A stretch of 64,000 nt of DNA from Carex sylvatica (GCA_964058845.1 CAXKVR010000060.1:558001-622000), one strand, 5' to 3'. Counted from the first letter of the stretch, positions 46,200-58,904 are shown. Notes: generated by a model from the sequence alone, not told the origin. Numbers and translations: made by a program.

Positions 46200-48488
46200 T
46201 GCCTTCCCTATTTGGTAAGATAATTCTCTTTAGTAGTTGGTATGTTGCTGCTTGGATCTTTTTAGCTAACTAGGGTTTACTTTATCACTCATAATTAAAA
46301 GCATTATGCGTATCATGTAAGATTTATTAAATTGTGTATTGAACTATTAGTTGTGTGCGCTTGTTTGTTTGTCTGAGGGAGAGTCAAAATTTTGAGTGCT
46401 GTTGTTTTTTGATTTCATATTGCATGTACTATGCATTAATTTATTATGGTGCTTCATTTCTCTAAATGAAAGATGCTCCAATTTACTTACATTAACTAAA
46501 TTGAAACTAGAAAAGATAACATTGATGTTCCAGCAAAATACCATGTGTTTCCTTCATATCATATTGAGTTGTTTCATGACATTGGAGTTGGAGCAACTAA
46601 ACTTACAGATTCTTGCATTAATGGATATGTAGTATATTTGATTATGGAATCAGAGGGATAATTTTTCAGAAGTAAAATGATCCCTACATCCCTTGCAACT
46701 CACAAAGATATTTGAGAAGTAACATCTGTTCGTCGTATCTTTACTCTTTATCATGCTTGGTGGATGTTCAGCCTATAATCTGTTCAATAAACATCTCTAT
46801 TTTTGTATATAACTTATCTTTGTTTGGTGAACAAATTAATCGATTTTTGTATGTAACTTATTTTTGTTTGGTGAACAAATTTGATTTTTGACTCCTTTCT
46901 CAAATGATATTTCCAACACTGAAGTTGAAAGCCTAAATAATAAGAGATTACATTACAAACTACATGCATATAAAATGAACTTGACATATATATGATATGA
47001 AGGGATGCAGTATTCAGAAAATTTGGGAGGTTAGCCAGTGATGTTATGTTGTTCTGTTATATATATTTTTTTTAAGTTGTGTAAAACTAATTTGGGGATA
47101 AGGTTGAAAGATAACATATATTTCATTTGATTTCATTCGTGCCTAACTTGCATTTAGTCATTGTTTGAATTGGTGGCATTGTCTGTTACAACGGTGCTAT
47201 CATGTTGGATATATTATGTTTTAAAAATTGAATAATTATTTTGGTATTTACTACCTGATCTTCTTGTTGTTTCACATTTTCTCACCTGTGTGTTAATCAC
47301 TTGAACCCAATATCTGAAGTAATTAAAATACTTCTGTTTTGGTTCTAATAATTGTATGTTTGACTTGCAATATAAATGATCAATGTCTATTGAATTCTCT
47401 ATCCTTGGTCCTTAATACAGTTAATTTGGTCCGGGCTATAAGTGACATTTTTCTTTTGGAAATAATTGGTAAATCCACCCTTTACATCACTGAAACAAAA
47501 GTTCTGTTTCCCGTGCACCAGTATCCTTGATAGACCTTAAATTTACTGTCAGGCTTAGTAGTACTGAACTCGTGGTAGGTTACAGCAAGTACATTTGAAA
47601 ATTGAATAAATTTTCTGTTGTTGATTGGAACTCTATTCTTGATTTCCAAATTGACATTGCTAATTTATGGCTCTAATTTTGACTTGATTTTTTTTATTTT
47701 CAATAGTTTGTAATATAAGAGTAGAACTAGGGTTTTCTTAATCTCTCTAAGTCCTTTGGTGAGCTCAACTCCAAAACATATCGGATTGACTTCAAATGAT
47801 GAATCCAAACCGTTGAAAATGATCTCCTTCATGAGTGATCAGTTTACATGTCAAATTTTAAAATTTTCGAATTAATTTAGTATAAAGTCAATCGGTAAAA
47901 AAAAAATGGTTTATAAGTTAATTTTAATGCGTTCATTTTTCATCATTTTTTGACCGCTTGAATTTATACTAAATTAATTCAAAAGTTTGTAAATTTTATA
48001 AGTGAATGCATCACTCGTGAAGTAGATCGGTTTTGAATGGTTTGGATTTGTCGTTTGAAGTCAATCCGATAGATTTTGGAGTTAAGCTTACCAAGAGACT
48101 TGGTGAGCTTAAAACACCCTAGTTCTCTCGTAATATAAACCTTTTTTTATTTTTTATTTAAATTCTTCAATATTTTGGCTCAAAAAGGAAACCGGTTTTA
48201 AATTGTAGTGGTCATTGCATCTTTTTTCATCATAGGTTCTTTTGCATTTATGCGATTGATATTATATAGTTTGAACCAGTGTGTAGTACAAAAACTATAC
48301 AAATAGGCCATGTTGGGTTCAGTAACCAGCCAGTAAGGTGTCACCAATCACATGTATTGTCTCTACCAGTGTACTTCTTGTAATTAGAGTTGAATAATAA
48401 AACAAATTTGTTTTCTTTTTCTCTTTTAGGTTTTACAAATGGTGTCAGCAGGCTTGAGGCATCAATTGCATATCTTGCAAGAAAACTG
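46200..48488 (+). CDS. Possible gene fragment, two linked small exons
   Basis: A CT-rich leader-like stretch (46018-46199) leads to ATG at 46200 and a short exon ending at 46215 with a consensus donor, G/GTAAG. An exon at 48430-48488 after CTCTTTTAG joins it in phase and ends at CTG/GTAACT. Together they read MPSLFG then FTNGVSRLEASIAYLARKL. A third possible exon from 48666 (after TTTTATAG) continues for 19 codons to a stop at 48723-48725, giving about 44 aa. I do not recognise the peptide. The intron holds the MITE at 47719. It could be the 5' end of a gene whose later exons I cannot see, a non-coding transcript, or chance splice signals. Confidence 0.35.
47719..48129. mobile_element. Foldback MITE with 9-bp TSD
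   Basis: 411 bp with perfect TSD GTAATATAA at 47710-47718 and 48130-48138. Ends GAGTAGAACTAGGG and, inverted, GAGAGAACTAGGG. Both arms contain TTGGTGAGCT, CAATC(G/C)GAT and AAACCGTT-type words. Mutator-like by TSD length. Confidence 0.88.
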
Positions 48489-48499
48489 GTAACTCCCAA

Positions 48500-49600
48500 T
48501 CCTCTGTGATGTGCACTTTTGTAAATACCCTAGAATCATTTTTATATTTGTCTGGCATACTGTTTTAATTGTTAAGGAGGAGAGAGGGTATTTTTGCCAA
48601 ATTCCACTCATAATATAACAACGAATGTTTCTAATGTTTGCAACTGACACCAAAGTTTTTTATAGGATGAAAGAGATTTCATCTGTCAATTATGGACAAC
48701 TATACTGCATAAGTTGCATGTTTGAACCCAGAGATAGTGATTATCAAATGAAGAATCTTTATTATTATGATAATCAAATGGAAAACCATGAGTAAGGAGT
48801 TGTGAATATATTATTACAATAATCACTTTTTGTTAACTTGCTTTTGTAGTAACAGTTGGTTCATTTTTTGGTAACTTGCTTGTTGGATCATTTTATTTCA
48901 CAATTTATGTTGGTGATTATCTTTTGCACAGACAGTTGAAATTTTATTTATTTATAAAAAGAATATTTATACTCTTCAAAAATTGAGGTTTCTCCTAGTT
49001 TAAACAGAGCCCAAATATATAATTTATTTACAAGTATATTTGTGCCATACTTTGTTATTAGCTTGTTTCACATATTGGTCCTTGGAAAAGTTCAACAATG
49101 GTTTACATGGTGAGAAGAAAAATAATTATCATGCTACCATAAGATAATCACAAATTTATAGTTTACTAGGCCATGACTGATATTGTGATTTTTAGCTGTA
49201 ACATGAGTATCAGGTTCTATTAGGCGCAGAAATGCATACAACATATCATATCAAAAATAAAAAAAGGAAGAAAGAAAAGCCTGTCAGCAACAAAGTAGTG
49301 GAGAAGTATCGTAGAAACATATATAATTTCTTAGTGCCTTTTAATTTTGTCGTCTAATTATTACAAATTAAATTGTCAAAGCAAGCTTTACTGTTCAAAA
49401 TCTAAAAATTTGGGCTTAAAGTTCTAATGAATAATAGAGAGGTCACTTGACATTCTGACAACTTCACACTTCACTGCCTCAGTTCAGTTGAAGCCTGTTG
49501 AAGTTAATGAAAAAAGGGGCAAAGATATTTGTATTAGTTATCATTCATTGAATGCTAATTTTGGTAGAAAAATTGAGTTAAGATAAAAAGGAGTGAAACT
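48500..49600. other. Gene-free stretch
   Basis: Apart from the weak third exon candidate at 48666, nothing is supported. Confidence 0.45.
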
Positions 49601-49615
49601 ATGATACTATGCATA

Positions 49616-50042
49616 GGAGGTTGGCTACTATGCTTATATAAGCATATCCCCACATATGCTTATAACTCATTTTTGTGTTTTCAATGTCCAAATGGTCGAT
49701 CGGAACCGTTCATCTTGTTCTCCATATTAATATGTTCTTGGAGACCAAATTTTACATTTTTCTGAATTTTTTTACTATTTATTAAGCCACTTTGAAAATC
49801 ACTGATCCAACGGTGGCTTAACAAAACAGTAAAATCAGAAGCCACCGTTGGATCAGAGATTTTCAAATTGGCTTAATAAATAGTAAAAAAATTCAGAAAA
49901 ATGTAAAATTTGGTCTCCAAGCACATTTCAATATAGAGATCACATCTAACGGTTCAGATCGACCATTTGGACATTGAAAACACAAAAATGAGTTATAAGC
50001 ATATGTAGGGATATGCTTATATAAGCATAGTAGCCAACCTCC
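49616..50042. mobile_element. Long hairpin MITE downstream of the MADS gene
   Basis: 427 bp forming an almost complete palindrome: two ~200-bp arms at roughly 90% identity around a short AACAAAACAGTAAAATCA loop near 49819-49836. Ends GGAGGTTGGCTACTATGC on both arms. The flanking TATGCATA (49608-49615 and 50043-50050) is itself palindromic, so it may be an 8-bp TSD or part of the TIR. The arms include the core words GAACCGTTCATC and CCAAATTTTACATTTTTC. Confidence 0.88.
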
Positions 50043-50059
50043 TATGCATAGTGCAGATT

Positions 50060-50310
50060 AGTCCGTACTATGGATCAATATCTTTATTTTTAAAGTTTAA
50101 ACAGTCGATCTGAACCGTTCAACATGATCTCCATATGAAAATGTAATTGTAGATCAAATTTTACATTTTTAAATATTCTTTTTAGCTGGGTAGAAAATCA
50201 CTTGATCTAAAAATTCCAGACCATTCGAAAGTAGTGATTTTCTACCTATACAAAATAATAGTAAAAAAATTCTGAAAAATGTAAAATTTAGTATGCAAAT
50301 AAAATCACTT
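50060..50310. mobile_element. Partial foldback MITE (core family)
   Basis: Contains CTGAACCGTTCAACATGATC, AGATCAAATTTTACATTTTT and the opposing AGTAAAAAAATTCTGAAAAA, but lacks complete ends. It abuts the hairpin at 49616 and lies 70 bp from the MADS stop codon. Confidence 0.65.
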
Positions 50311-50382
50311 GCTGTAACCATTTTTGTATTGGTCACCAATCAATATATTTATATAACAAAAGTGAATACTGAATAATAACAA

Positions 50383-53300
50383 TTACCCTAAAGTTGGGGC
50401 ATCGCCGCCTGTGCTCTGTCTAGTGCTTAGTTCGAGATGGACTGGTACGCTTGCATCACCACTGTTTGTTATTCTGTAACCACCCTCAGAGATGTTTTGG
50501 TCTGAACTTTGTTTCTGGACCCCAATTCCTCCTGCTTCATTCAGCTGACAAAAAAAAAAATGGAAGACATAAAAATTTGCACACCACTTGTCTTGGGTAC
50601 CAGCACCATAAGTTCTACTGGTACCTTATACTGAAATCACCGATTCTATGGAGCATGGTGTCTGTTCACCTTCTTGTAGAGATCCATGTTTTCTTGGCGA
50701 ACTAGGTTTAATTTTTTATAGAGATCGGCGTTCTCCTGTTGTATTAAGCTCCCCTGTTAAATTCGGCCCAATTATATGAGATCAGTGCACTGATTTAAAT
50801 TTTAGAGGTATCTTATATGCGTAATAATAATTTTTGGGTGCTTTTGGTCTTTTTAGGTTTTTCTATAATATTGTAACTTATTGCTGGTGGAAGCTTAGCT
50901 CAACAATTTAGATATAAATTTAGGCATAAGTGTAGACTTGGGTTTTTTAAGTTGTGCTGAAGTTGGTTTAGAGATAGGGTGCTAGATGCATGAAAGGGTA
51001 AACTAAAACCCAATTGAGTATTTTAAGTAAAGCTTGGTTGGGCTGGTTATGGCTAAATAAGCAATCATTTAATTAAACTTAAATGGAAATTTTTAACATA
51101 TTTAGAAAACAAATAAGCTGTAGATTTTTCAACCTCCCTATTTAGCTCCTGGATCTCATTAATCAGAAGATTGTCCTGTTATAATAAAGAGATCTTTAGT
51201 TAATAACTTACTCAACAGATGTAAAACTATTAAAAGAGTTATTTGTAGGGCTTAAAGGTTGAAGAATTTTATGGTGAAAAGAATTATAGGAACGACCTTT
51301 TTGGTGCGCACAGCATGCATGCTTATTTCCAGCTGGCTTTCTAGGCTTTGAAGCTCTTTTAAACCAAGCCCAGACAACTCCTGTCCCATCAATTGCCTGT
51401 TTACCATTTTGTAGAACATAATTTATGTATCATAAGTATATCCTTTTGCCAATTAATAAGCATATGTATTTTGTTTGGTCATTGTAGCTGTATACATACA
51501 AAGGATTATTGCTAAATATTTGACTCACTAACATATATATATTTTTTGAATAGGTTTGATGAAGTACCTATGATTTTCTTGCAAAGTTTGCAGTTGTTGT
51601 CTCAAGCTTGCTGCCTCCCTTTGCCAGAACTGCACACAAAATTGAATATGTTTGTACTTTATACAGGTTTATTTAAATTTGTTCTCTCCACTAGTTGATT
51701 ATAGCCTGAGAAAGATCTATGAGAACGGGTTTTTATACCTTGTATAGTACCAGTATTTGGCCAAATAATACCACAAAATACCATTTGAGGTCGGACAAGG
51801 TAGTACTAATATCCTTTATGAAGAAACAATATAAATGTCCGGTATTTTACCAACAGAAGCTTAAAGAATTCATTTGTGATAATAATGTCAAAGGGACCTG
51901 ATATTATACCATGTGAGTTCAAGATCTATCGTAGTTAAACCTTTAGTGTAAGCCATACAATCAAAAAGTATGTCAAATTGGTTATTTTTAGACAAAAATG
52001 CCCTTAGGAGTCTCCTGTTAGGGTATAATTTCTGTACTATTGTTTGAAATTTGGCAGTTTTGAGTATACTAGTTAGCTGAGGCAATAGCAAAATGAGCTT
52101 TAGTCCAAATGTTGTTGTTATTGTGAATATGTGCATTTTTTCAATTTTTTTTCCTTGCTTGATTTCTTCCACTTTGTCATTTATTTACATGTACTATTCT
52201 AAACAAGAGGGTGTAAATTCATTATTTTTTACGTACTTTATGCTCTTTTGTTCCATGTGCTTTGTTTTCTGTGGTACTGGCACCCAAAAGAGAGCATGTC
52301 AGGTGATTGTAAATTGTCTGAGCAGTGAATAAGAAATGGACTTATTAAGTAGGGAGCAACTGAATTTAATATTTTCACATGCTTTTATTCAGTTTACATA
52401 TTACGGCAGAAAGAATATTCAATTTAGCACCCTCTTGATAATGGTGGAACTGATTGGAGGAGCTGTGCTTTGGATCATCCGGTTCACTAAATACATTACA
52501 AACTATTACTCAGCTCTGGAGCCAGGTTGAAGTGCACTAGGGTCAGGAAGAATTACTCAGCTCTGGATCCAGAGATACTGGTACACAGGGTTGAGTTTGG
52601 AGAAGGAACGACTGATTTTTCGTCAAACTAGTTTTATGTGATATGACTATTTTGTGTTGATAGATATATTAGTTAGAACTGTTAGGTTCTTTGTGCCTTT
52701 TTGTATTAGCTGGCTGATTAGAACTCATATCAGTTTATGTGCTGCTATGACTTTAGATGCCTAGGATAAAAATACTCCAGCATTATATTTGGTCTTTAGG
52801 TAACAAGAGTGGAACACCTTTTGTGTTTTTCTCTTTTGATCAATTTCAATGAAATCGGTGGGTATATACCCACTTTTATCAAACAAAGCAATATCATTCT
52901 CTTTATGTTTGGTTTGAACAAAAAAGAATATTAATCTTTGATTTCTCTAGAAATTTTCATTGTAATTTCACAACAAATTCCCAAGATATGGTCGGTATAA
53001 TCCAACTTTCTGTAGATTCAAATCTTCTTTTAAACAAGAAATAGCAGATATTATTCCTAAGAAACCTTTTTTAGTACTAGGGATCTGATCAAATGAAGTC
53101 AGAAACATTGCCTATATCTTTTATAAGGCGAAATTTAATGTTTCTTTTAAACAAACAAAATGGGAATTCAATGACCAGTGATTAGTGAAACTTCGGGGGA
53201 GTTGTAAGTGAATTACCTTTGGTACCCAAATTTCATACATTTTGTGACGACATGTAACTTGTAATACGCAGTACGTGTCTGCATGACACGACAACGACAC

Positions 53301-56300
53301 GTCTGACAGACACTCGAGTGGTTGACATGTGGAGGCACAAAATGGGGTTAATCCGATAGTTGTGGGTAGAAGACTAGAAGTAGATAATACTAAAACTGTG
53401 ATGGGCCTTCTTAAGCCCATAAGCCCATAAAAGCCTAAAGCCATCTCACATTATAAATGGACCGATAATTGTATGTTCATATTCCCATTTTATATATTAC
53501 TCTATATATATAGCATGTTTAGTTTGATCAATAGGTATGGACCACAAATTGTACCACAACTTGTCGGCCACTGTTTAGTTTTAATCAGATATGGACCACA
53601 AGAGGTTCTTATCTACCTGTTTAGTTTTAATCACATTTATTCTCTTTATTGACGAACTTTATATATTAAAAGCTTAGGGGGGTTTAATGGGTCTGATATA
53701 TGGATCGGGTGGAGACATTTATGTACCCATTTAAAATTAGATATTACCCTGTACCTTATTCATATTCGCTAAGTATTAGTTTTATTCTTACTCTACTCTT
53801 TACCTATTAAAGATTAAATAATATACACGAATAATGAATAATTATTGAATTAATTGATAGCTTATGTAATTTAACCCAAAGATATAACTACTAAACACGT
53901 AATATCACAAAATATAAACAAAAAAGATAATTATCGATCCTATTCTTTTAAACAGTATAACTTATTAATTAAATAAAACAAGATAAAATGTTATATAAAT
54001 TAATTCAATACGCATCCTATCGAATACAGTATAGATTAGTGTTTTAAAATGCGATTTTGTTCATGCATGCGGAAGGCCACTACATACCATATAAGCGGTA
54101 TGCGGATGCATATGCGAATTTTAATGCAGATTTATATATGCGGATTTTAAAATAAAAATTCACCCTAGCCTTACTCATATATATATATATTCATATCGTT
54201 GAATTTATTTCCACATAACCAACATGAAGTGTCTTATTGTATATAAAAAATACAATAATTTGGGATGGAATAGTAAAACTCCGCATAACACATATGAACT
54301 TTTAATTACATTCGCTGCATATTACGTTTTTAATCTGCATATCTGCATATTCAGACTGCATATGCGGCCGCATGCTTAAAACTGCATGAGAGGGACTGCA
54401 TGGCATTTTGAGCACGACTGCCGATTACATAAGCATATGCAACCGCATTTTAAAACACTGGTATAGATAGAGTGAATGGATAAAAGGGTTGTGTATACAC
54501 CCAAAATTAAGGATGCTTTAGGCTAATTCTCATAAGTCCCGGAAAATAGGCCTATTATCTGTGAAGTCTCCAGGTTTGTGCTCCTTATTTATGATTGTAA
54601 TATATGAGACGCTACTACTAAACTTGTTATGTAGCCATAAAATTAAAATTGCAAAAGCATTACATCACCCTGTTTTTTTATTTTTTTATTTTTTATATAT
54701 CTATGTTGGAGTCAATGTTTTAAAATACGGTTTTGTTTATACATGAGAAATGTCATTGCATACAGTATATACATATTTTAAATGAATTGTTGTTGGACCC
54801 TAAATAGTTTTTGAATAGGTGTAACAAATTTACCATATTAATTCCTTAAAAATTGGGTGAGAATAATACCAAAAATACCAATTTCTTGAAAGTTACTAGT
54901 AATGGACAGTTATTTCCATGAAACAAAATTCATGATAAAATTTTACATAAAAAATCATGAATTTTTATATAACGACAAAACCCTAAAAACTCAAAATGAG
55001 TGAATTTATATGATTTTTTGAAGTTCTGGAGACAATTCGAGGTGCGCAGAAAGAGGTACCCCTAATATAAATCCTAATCAACTTCTAGGTGTCTGCATAT
55101 GCATCCAGACAATAATATATGACCGCATATATATAATGCATGACATTTTGAATGCAAACCGCATATATTATGTATGTGACTTTATATAGTTTTTTTCCAT
55201 GTGGCCGCATTTAAAAAAAGATTTAAAAAAAGTACTTATAAAGTAGAAAGAAGAACTATCAAATTTGAGAAGTTGTCCCGTTTTCTAAAAAAGTGGAAAA
55301 GAAAAAAGGATTAATTATCTAAGAAAAGAACAAAACAAACAGCCATGGTTGTGAAATCTGAATAAAATTGAGTATTTTTTTTAAAAAGCTCCTATTAATT
55401 AATTCAGTAGGAAATCAACTGATTGGTCAAGATTTGTTTGCTAATGAATATAAACTATCAAGAAGAAGAGTGAGAATTGATGGCCTTTTTCTTGTTAAAA
55501 AATAAAAAAGAGAAAAGTGGCAGAATTCCACCAATGAGCAAGTTCACTTGATAATTCTTTATTTTGAAAATTTTGACAATTTTAAAATTTAAAATTTAAA
55601 TTTAAAATCCAATATTGTAGACATGATCTATATTATGCATATATCATGTTTAATAAAAAAAAACAGAATTGATGTATGTTTTACCCAAAGTTCTAAATAG
55701 CGATTATCACGTCATCACGGAAAAGCTAAATAAAAAGCTATCACGAATAGCGTAGCTATAGAAAAAGCTATCATACATAGTGTTTTTTGTTTAAAAATTT
55801 ATATTTTTTATTTCTACTAATTATTTACATTATCTAAAGTCTCATATAACGATAAGTAACACAAAATTGATTAAGGAATTCGAATATTCATATTGAACTA
55901 GTACAAAGTCCAAATTGCTATTCAAAATATCTCTATCCTTTTTCATTCAAAAAAACCTAAGCATCATAACATAAGCTATCTATTTTTTTCTATTTAAAAA
56001 ACAAAAGCAATCCAGACCTTGAAATTGCGCACTTTTATTCCATAGCTTAGTGTTTAATGTCTGAAAACACTATTGAGTCACTATGGTGCGCTATTTAGAA
56101 CACTGGTTTTACCATACATCAAGTGACTTGAAATTACAATAATTTAAAATTAAAGGTTTTTGATGAATAAAAAACTTGTTTGTTAGGCTATCTATACATA
56201 TGAACATACTTAATAAATTTACTTTTCAATTTTCAATTTTATTTGAACTTTATTTTTAAAGTTTAAAATTATCTAGATACTCAGATTTAAACTTTGAAGC

Positions 56301-58726
56301 TAAAAAATTAACACGAATAAGAACATTCAAAAACCTTGTTATAGTTCAATAGATTGATTTTTTAGAAGTTCTTTAATTCAATACTTAAAATTTGAGCTTA
56401 CTTGCGGTGTAATTCGCTACCCCAAATTTGTCATTTACCTTCTAAATTTTAATTAACCAAACAAGAATTATGACAGGAAGGAAAATTAAATTTATTTTCT
56501 CTCATTAATCATTCAAACATGAAGAAGTTAAATATATTAATATCTCTTTCTATTCCATTCCATTCTATTCTTCACCTCCTCTCCCTCTACTCTCCATTTA
56601 AACAAGGTGTAAGTCTCCTAATTAGCTCTTGTAACTTGTTATGTTATTTCTTATACATGGCAATGGATTGCTTCCCATAATGGATATAGATTTAATTGAT
56701 TAATTGAGGCTTACATTTCCTTAAATGGTAGATTAATTGTTAGTAAAATTATATTTAGAAGAGCAACTTTGTGGACAATATTGCTTGAGAGAAATAAATT
56801 ATGTTTTAGGGACTAGATCTTTTATTATAGCACTAACTTTCTTTTGGTGTAAGATTAAAAATGATGATTCATTTTTTAACCTCACTTTGATTTTGCCTTG
56901 TGATACTAATGACTTGTCAGATCAGGTCACTATGAGGGTGGTTTCAGCTCAGCAAGGTCAGGTGGAGGAAATGGAGGAGGTACCAAGGCTTGTTTCTAAC
57001 TCTTGATGGTTTCTGTCGGATTATTTAAAAAAAGAAAAGAAACAGTTGTATGTATTCTTTGTTGTCCATGCTGTTCTTTTTCTTTGAAATTTGATATTGA
57101 GGGGAATAATGAATAAAAAAGTGATATATTCACTTTCTTAAGTATGTTCACCTCCCAAATATAATTTAGAAAACTTGAACATTCAGTAACATTTCGTTGC
57201 TAGTAATGAGAAGTAATTTAAGCAAAGAAACAAAACAAATGAATGTTCAAGTAATGGAATTTCACATACCATAAGTTCAGAGTTAGGATTCATCACGACT
57301 TGTTGATGCTCTTCTTTTGCTTTGCCATATCTTTCTATAACATTTTTCATGCTGCCAGTAACAACAGAGAATATAGTTAATAAAATGGCTCTTATATCTG
57401 GCTTCTGACATGACCTTTTTATTGAAAAGTAAGGTACCCCAATTATTAGACCTGGTATCAAACAAAAGGGAGAAAGTGGAAATAATCAAATAAATAAAGA
57501 ATGTACTACTAATTTATGTAAACCTAAACTAGATCTGGATCTTATATATATATATATATATATATTCCATAACTGGATTAATGAAAGATCCTGATAAGAT
57601 ATTTCAGCAGATAGAGTTTCATACAAGTAATGGAAAGTTCAAAAGGCTGACTGATAGATCAGTGACAACTTACAAAAGGGTAGACAGAAGTACAGGAATG
57701 CAAAGCAAACCCATTAAATAAAAATACATTAATTTTCAAGTATTAGAAATAATAATCAACACAGTGTCGAAGTGTTGATATTTTTTTCATGTGATGGAAG
57801 TACTTACGAAAAGAAATGTTGGATTAAAGTAAATGAATCAATGCTGGTAAGAGATGTAATATGACAACAATTATGTTCGGTTGATATATTCTTATATATC
57901 TATAGCAATGGAAGATAATGAAAAAGAAATAAAACAAATATATATTCACTGGTGGAATTACTAAAGTAGGCTTGTTGGGAAAGACTGTTAGTCTATAACT
58001 CAAACTAAAATTGAGACTAAGAGAAAAATAAAAGAAAATTAAATAATTAGGAAAAATAGAACTGATAAAAATCCTCTGATCAGTTGTGCAGTATCAAACT
58101 CATACAATTAATTCTCACTGATTACGAAATAAAAAGAGAGAGAGAGGAAGAAGATCATGAGGAACATAAAAAAGAAAAATAATGATTGACAATTAAATTA
58201 TTACTATTTGCATAGGCATAGTAGGATCTAATTATTGAATAAATGTAACTGGACATGAAATTAAGGTCTGGAAACAAAAACAATTGTCAAGATCAAACCT
58301 TAAAAAAAAGGATTGAGAGAGATCAAAAGGAGATCTATAAGCAGTGGGATACATGGAGGTTGCACATGTATACTGTAAAATACTGAAATAAATACTTGTA
58401 AATGACACCTAAATCAACAAAATAAAAATTCAAAACCAACCTGTTCAAGATGGCAAAGGTGATGCCAAGCTATTGATCAAATGAAGTGAACATGTTCTAA
58501 GTAATTTCATTAGTTCTCATATACAGAAACAAACACACACAAACCTGGAGCTGGTATATTCATAGAGGCGGCTGGTGCTGGAGAAGACGACAAGACCAAC
58601 CTCAGCATCACAAAGGATGGCCAATTCCTTGGCCTTCTTGAACAATCCACTGCGGCGCTTCGAGAAAGTTACCTGACGACTAGTTGAGTTGTCAATCCTC
58701 CTGATCACTATCTTCCCCCTCCCCAT
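50383..58726 (-). CDS. MIKC-type MADS-box transcription factor, AGL17/ANR1-like
   Basis: Seven exons, all with GT-AG borders and consistent phase: 58726-58545, 57351-57270, 51629-51568, 51396-51297, 51175-51134, 50753-50670 and 50544-50383; 237 aa. Residues 1-60 are a full MADS domain ([39 protein letters not shown]) that binds CArG boxes as a dimer. An I region follows ([12 protein letters not shown], about 61-88), then the K domain coiled coil (about 89-180; [23 protein letters not shown]). A divergent C-terminus ends in VPVHLELST and stops at 50385-50383. Exon sizes 182, 82, 62, 100, 42, 84 and 162 follow the MIKC pattern. NPNSEL and the K-domain words place it with AGL17/ANR1/AGL21-like factors (root and nitrate responses, flowering); the exact orthologue is not determined. 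Intron 2 is 5.6 kb and rich in MITEs. No coding defect seen. Confidence 0.93.
53675..54505. mobile_element. hAT-like element split by a second hAT MITE
   Basis: Left end TAGGGGGGTTTAATGGGTC and following GATCGGGTGGAGACATTTA match the element at 43491. The right part (GAATGGATAAAAGGG...ACACCC, 54474-54502) matches its other end. The middle is interrupted by 54038-54460. Outer TSD not resolved. Confidence 0.6.
54038..54460. mobile_element. hAT-type MITE with 8-bp TSD, nested
   Basis: 423 bp. Ends TAGTGTTTTAAAATGCG and, inverted, CAGTGTTTTAAAATGCG. Perfect 8-bp TSD GTATAGAT at 54030-54037 and 54461-54468. Many GCATATGCGG words in both orientations. Lies in MADS intron 2. Confidence 0.9.
54713..55215. 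mobile_element. Relative of the 54038 MITE, decayed
   Basis: Left AATGTTTTAAAATACGGTTT and right TGGCCGCATTTAAAAAAA resemble the 54038 ends. The middle (54780-55090) is unrelated AT-rich DNA, possibly another insertion. No TSD. Confidence 0.5.
55686..56105. mobile_element. hAT-type MITE with 8-bp TSD
   Basis: 420 bp. Ends CAAAGTTCTAAATAGCG and, inverted, CAGTGTTCTAAATAGCG. Perfect 8-bp TSD GTTTTACC at 55678-55685 and 56106-56113. Contains repeated AGCTATCAC and ATAGC words. Lies in MADS intron 2, separate from the 54038 family by sequence. Confidence 0.9.
56890..57005 (+). pseudogene. Possible Gly-rich gene fragment in the MADS intron
   Basis: On the + strand, after CTTGTCAG, the frame reads [20 protein letters not shown] and then TKACF and a stop. 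An AATAATGAATAAAAAA tail-like segment lies about 100 bp on (57105-57120). It resembles the 3' end of a transcript for a Gly-rich protein inserted antisense to the MADS gene. The parent gene is not recognised; chance is possible. Confidence 0.25.
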
Positions 58727-58785
58727 ATTTTCCTTCTCTTTATTTTTCTTCTTCTAGATCTCTTGATTTCTAACTTGTGACTGGG

Positions 58786-58858
58786 GTGAGAGGGAGGAGA
58801 GAGAGGAGAGAGACAGAGAGAAAGAGAGAAAGAAAGAAAGAAAGAAAGGAGGAAAGAA
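58786..58858 (-). repeat. Purine/pyrimidine tract in the MADS 5' leader
   Basis: GAGAGG, GAGA and GAAA units on the + strand, hence a CT/TTTC tract on the sense strand of the MADS gene, ending 60 bp before its ATG. CT-rich leaders are common in this gene class. Confidence 0.8.
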
Positions 58859-58904
58859 GTCTTTCTGAATTTGGTGCTTCAAGGTTTCTGATTCAATCAG
58901 TACC

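Larger units (their letters stand above)
51630..57269 (-). other. MADS gene intron 2, expanded by MITEs
   Basis: The 5,640-bp intron starts GTATGTG and ends TGTGTGCAG on the - strand. It contains the elements at 53675, 54038, 54713 and 55686 and a possible gene fragment near 56890. No additional MADS exon is missing: the exon 2 to exon 3 join is in frame. Confidence 0.85.

Noticed and set aside
46512..46662. Open frame reading DNIDVPAKYHVFPSYH
   Set aside because: About 48 codons, no start, stops immediately upstream, no splice partner and no known homologue.
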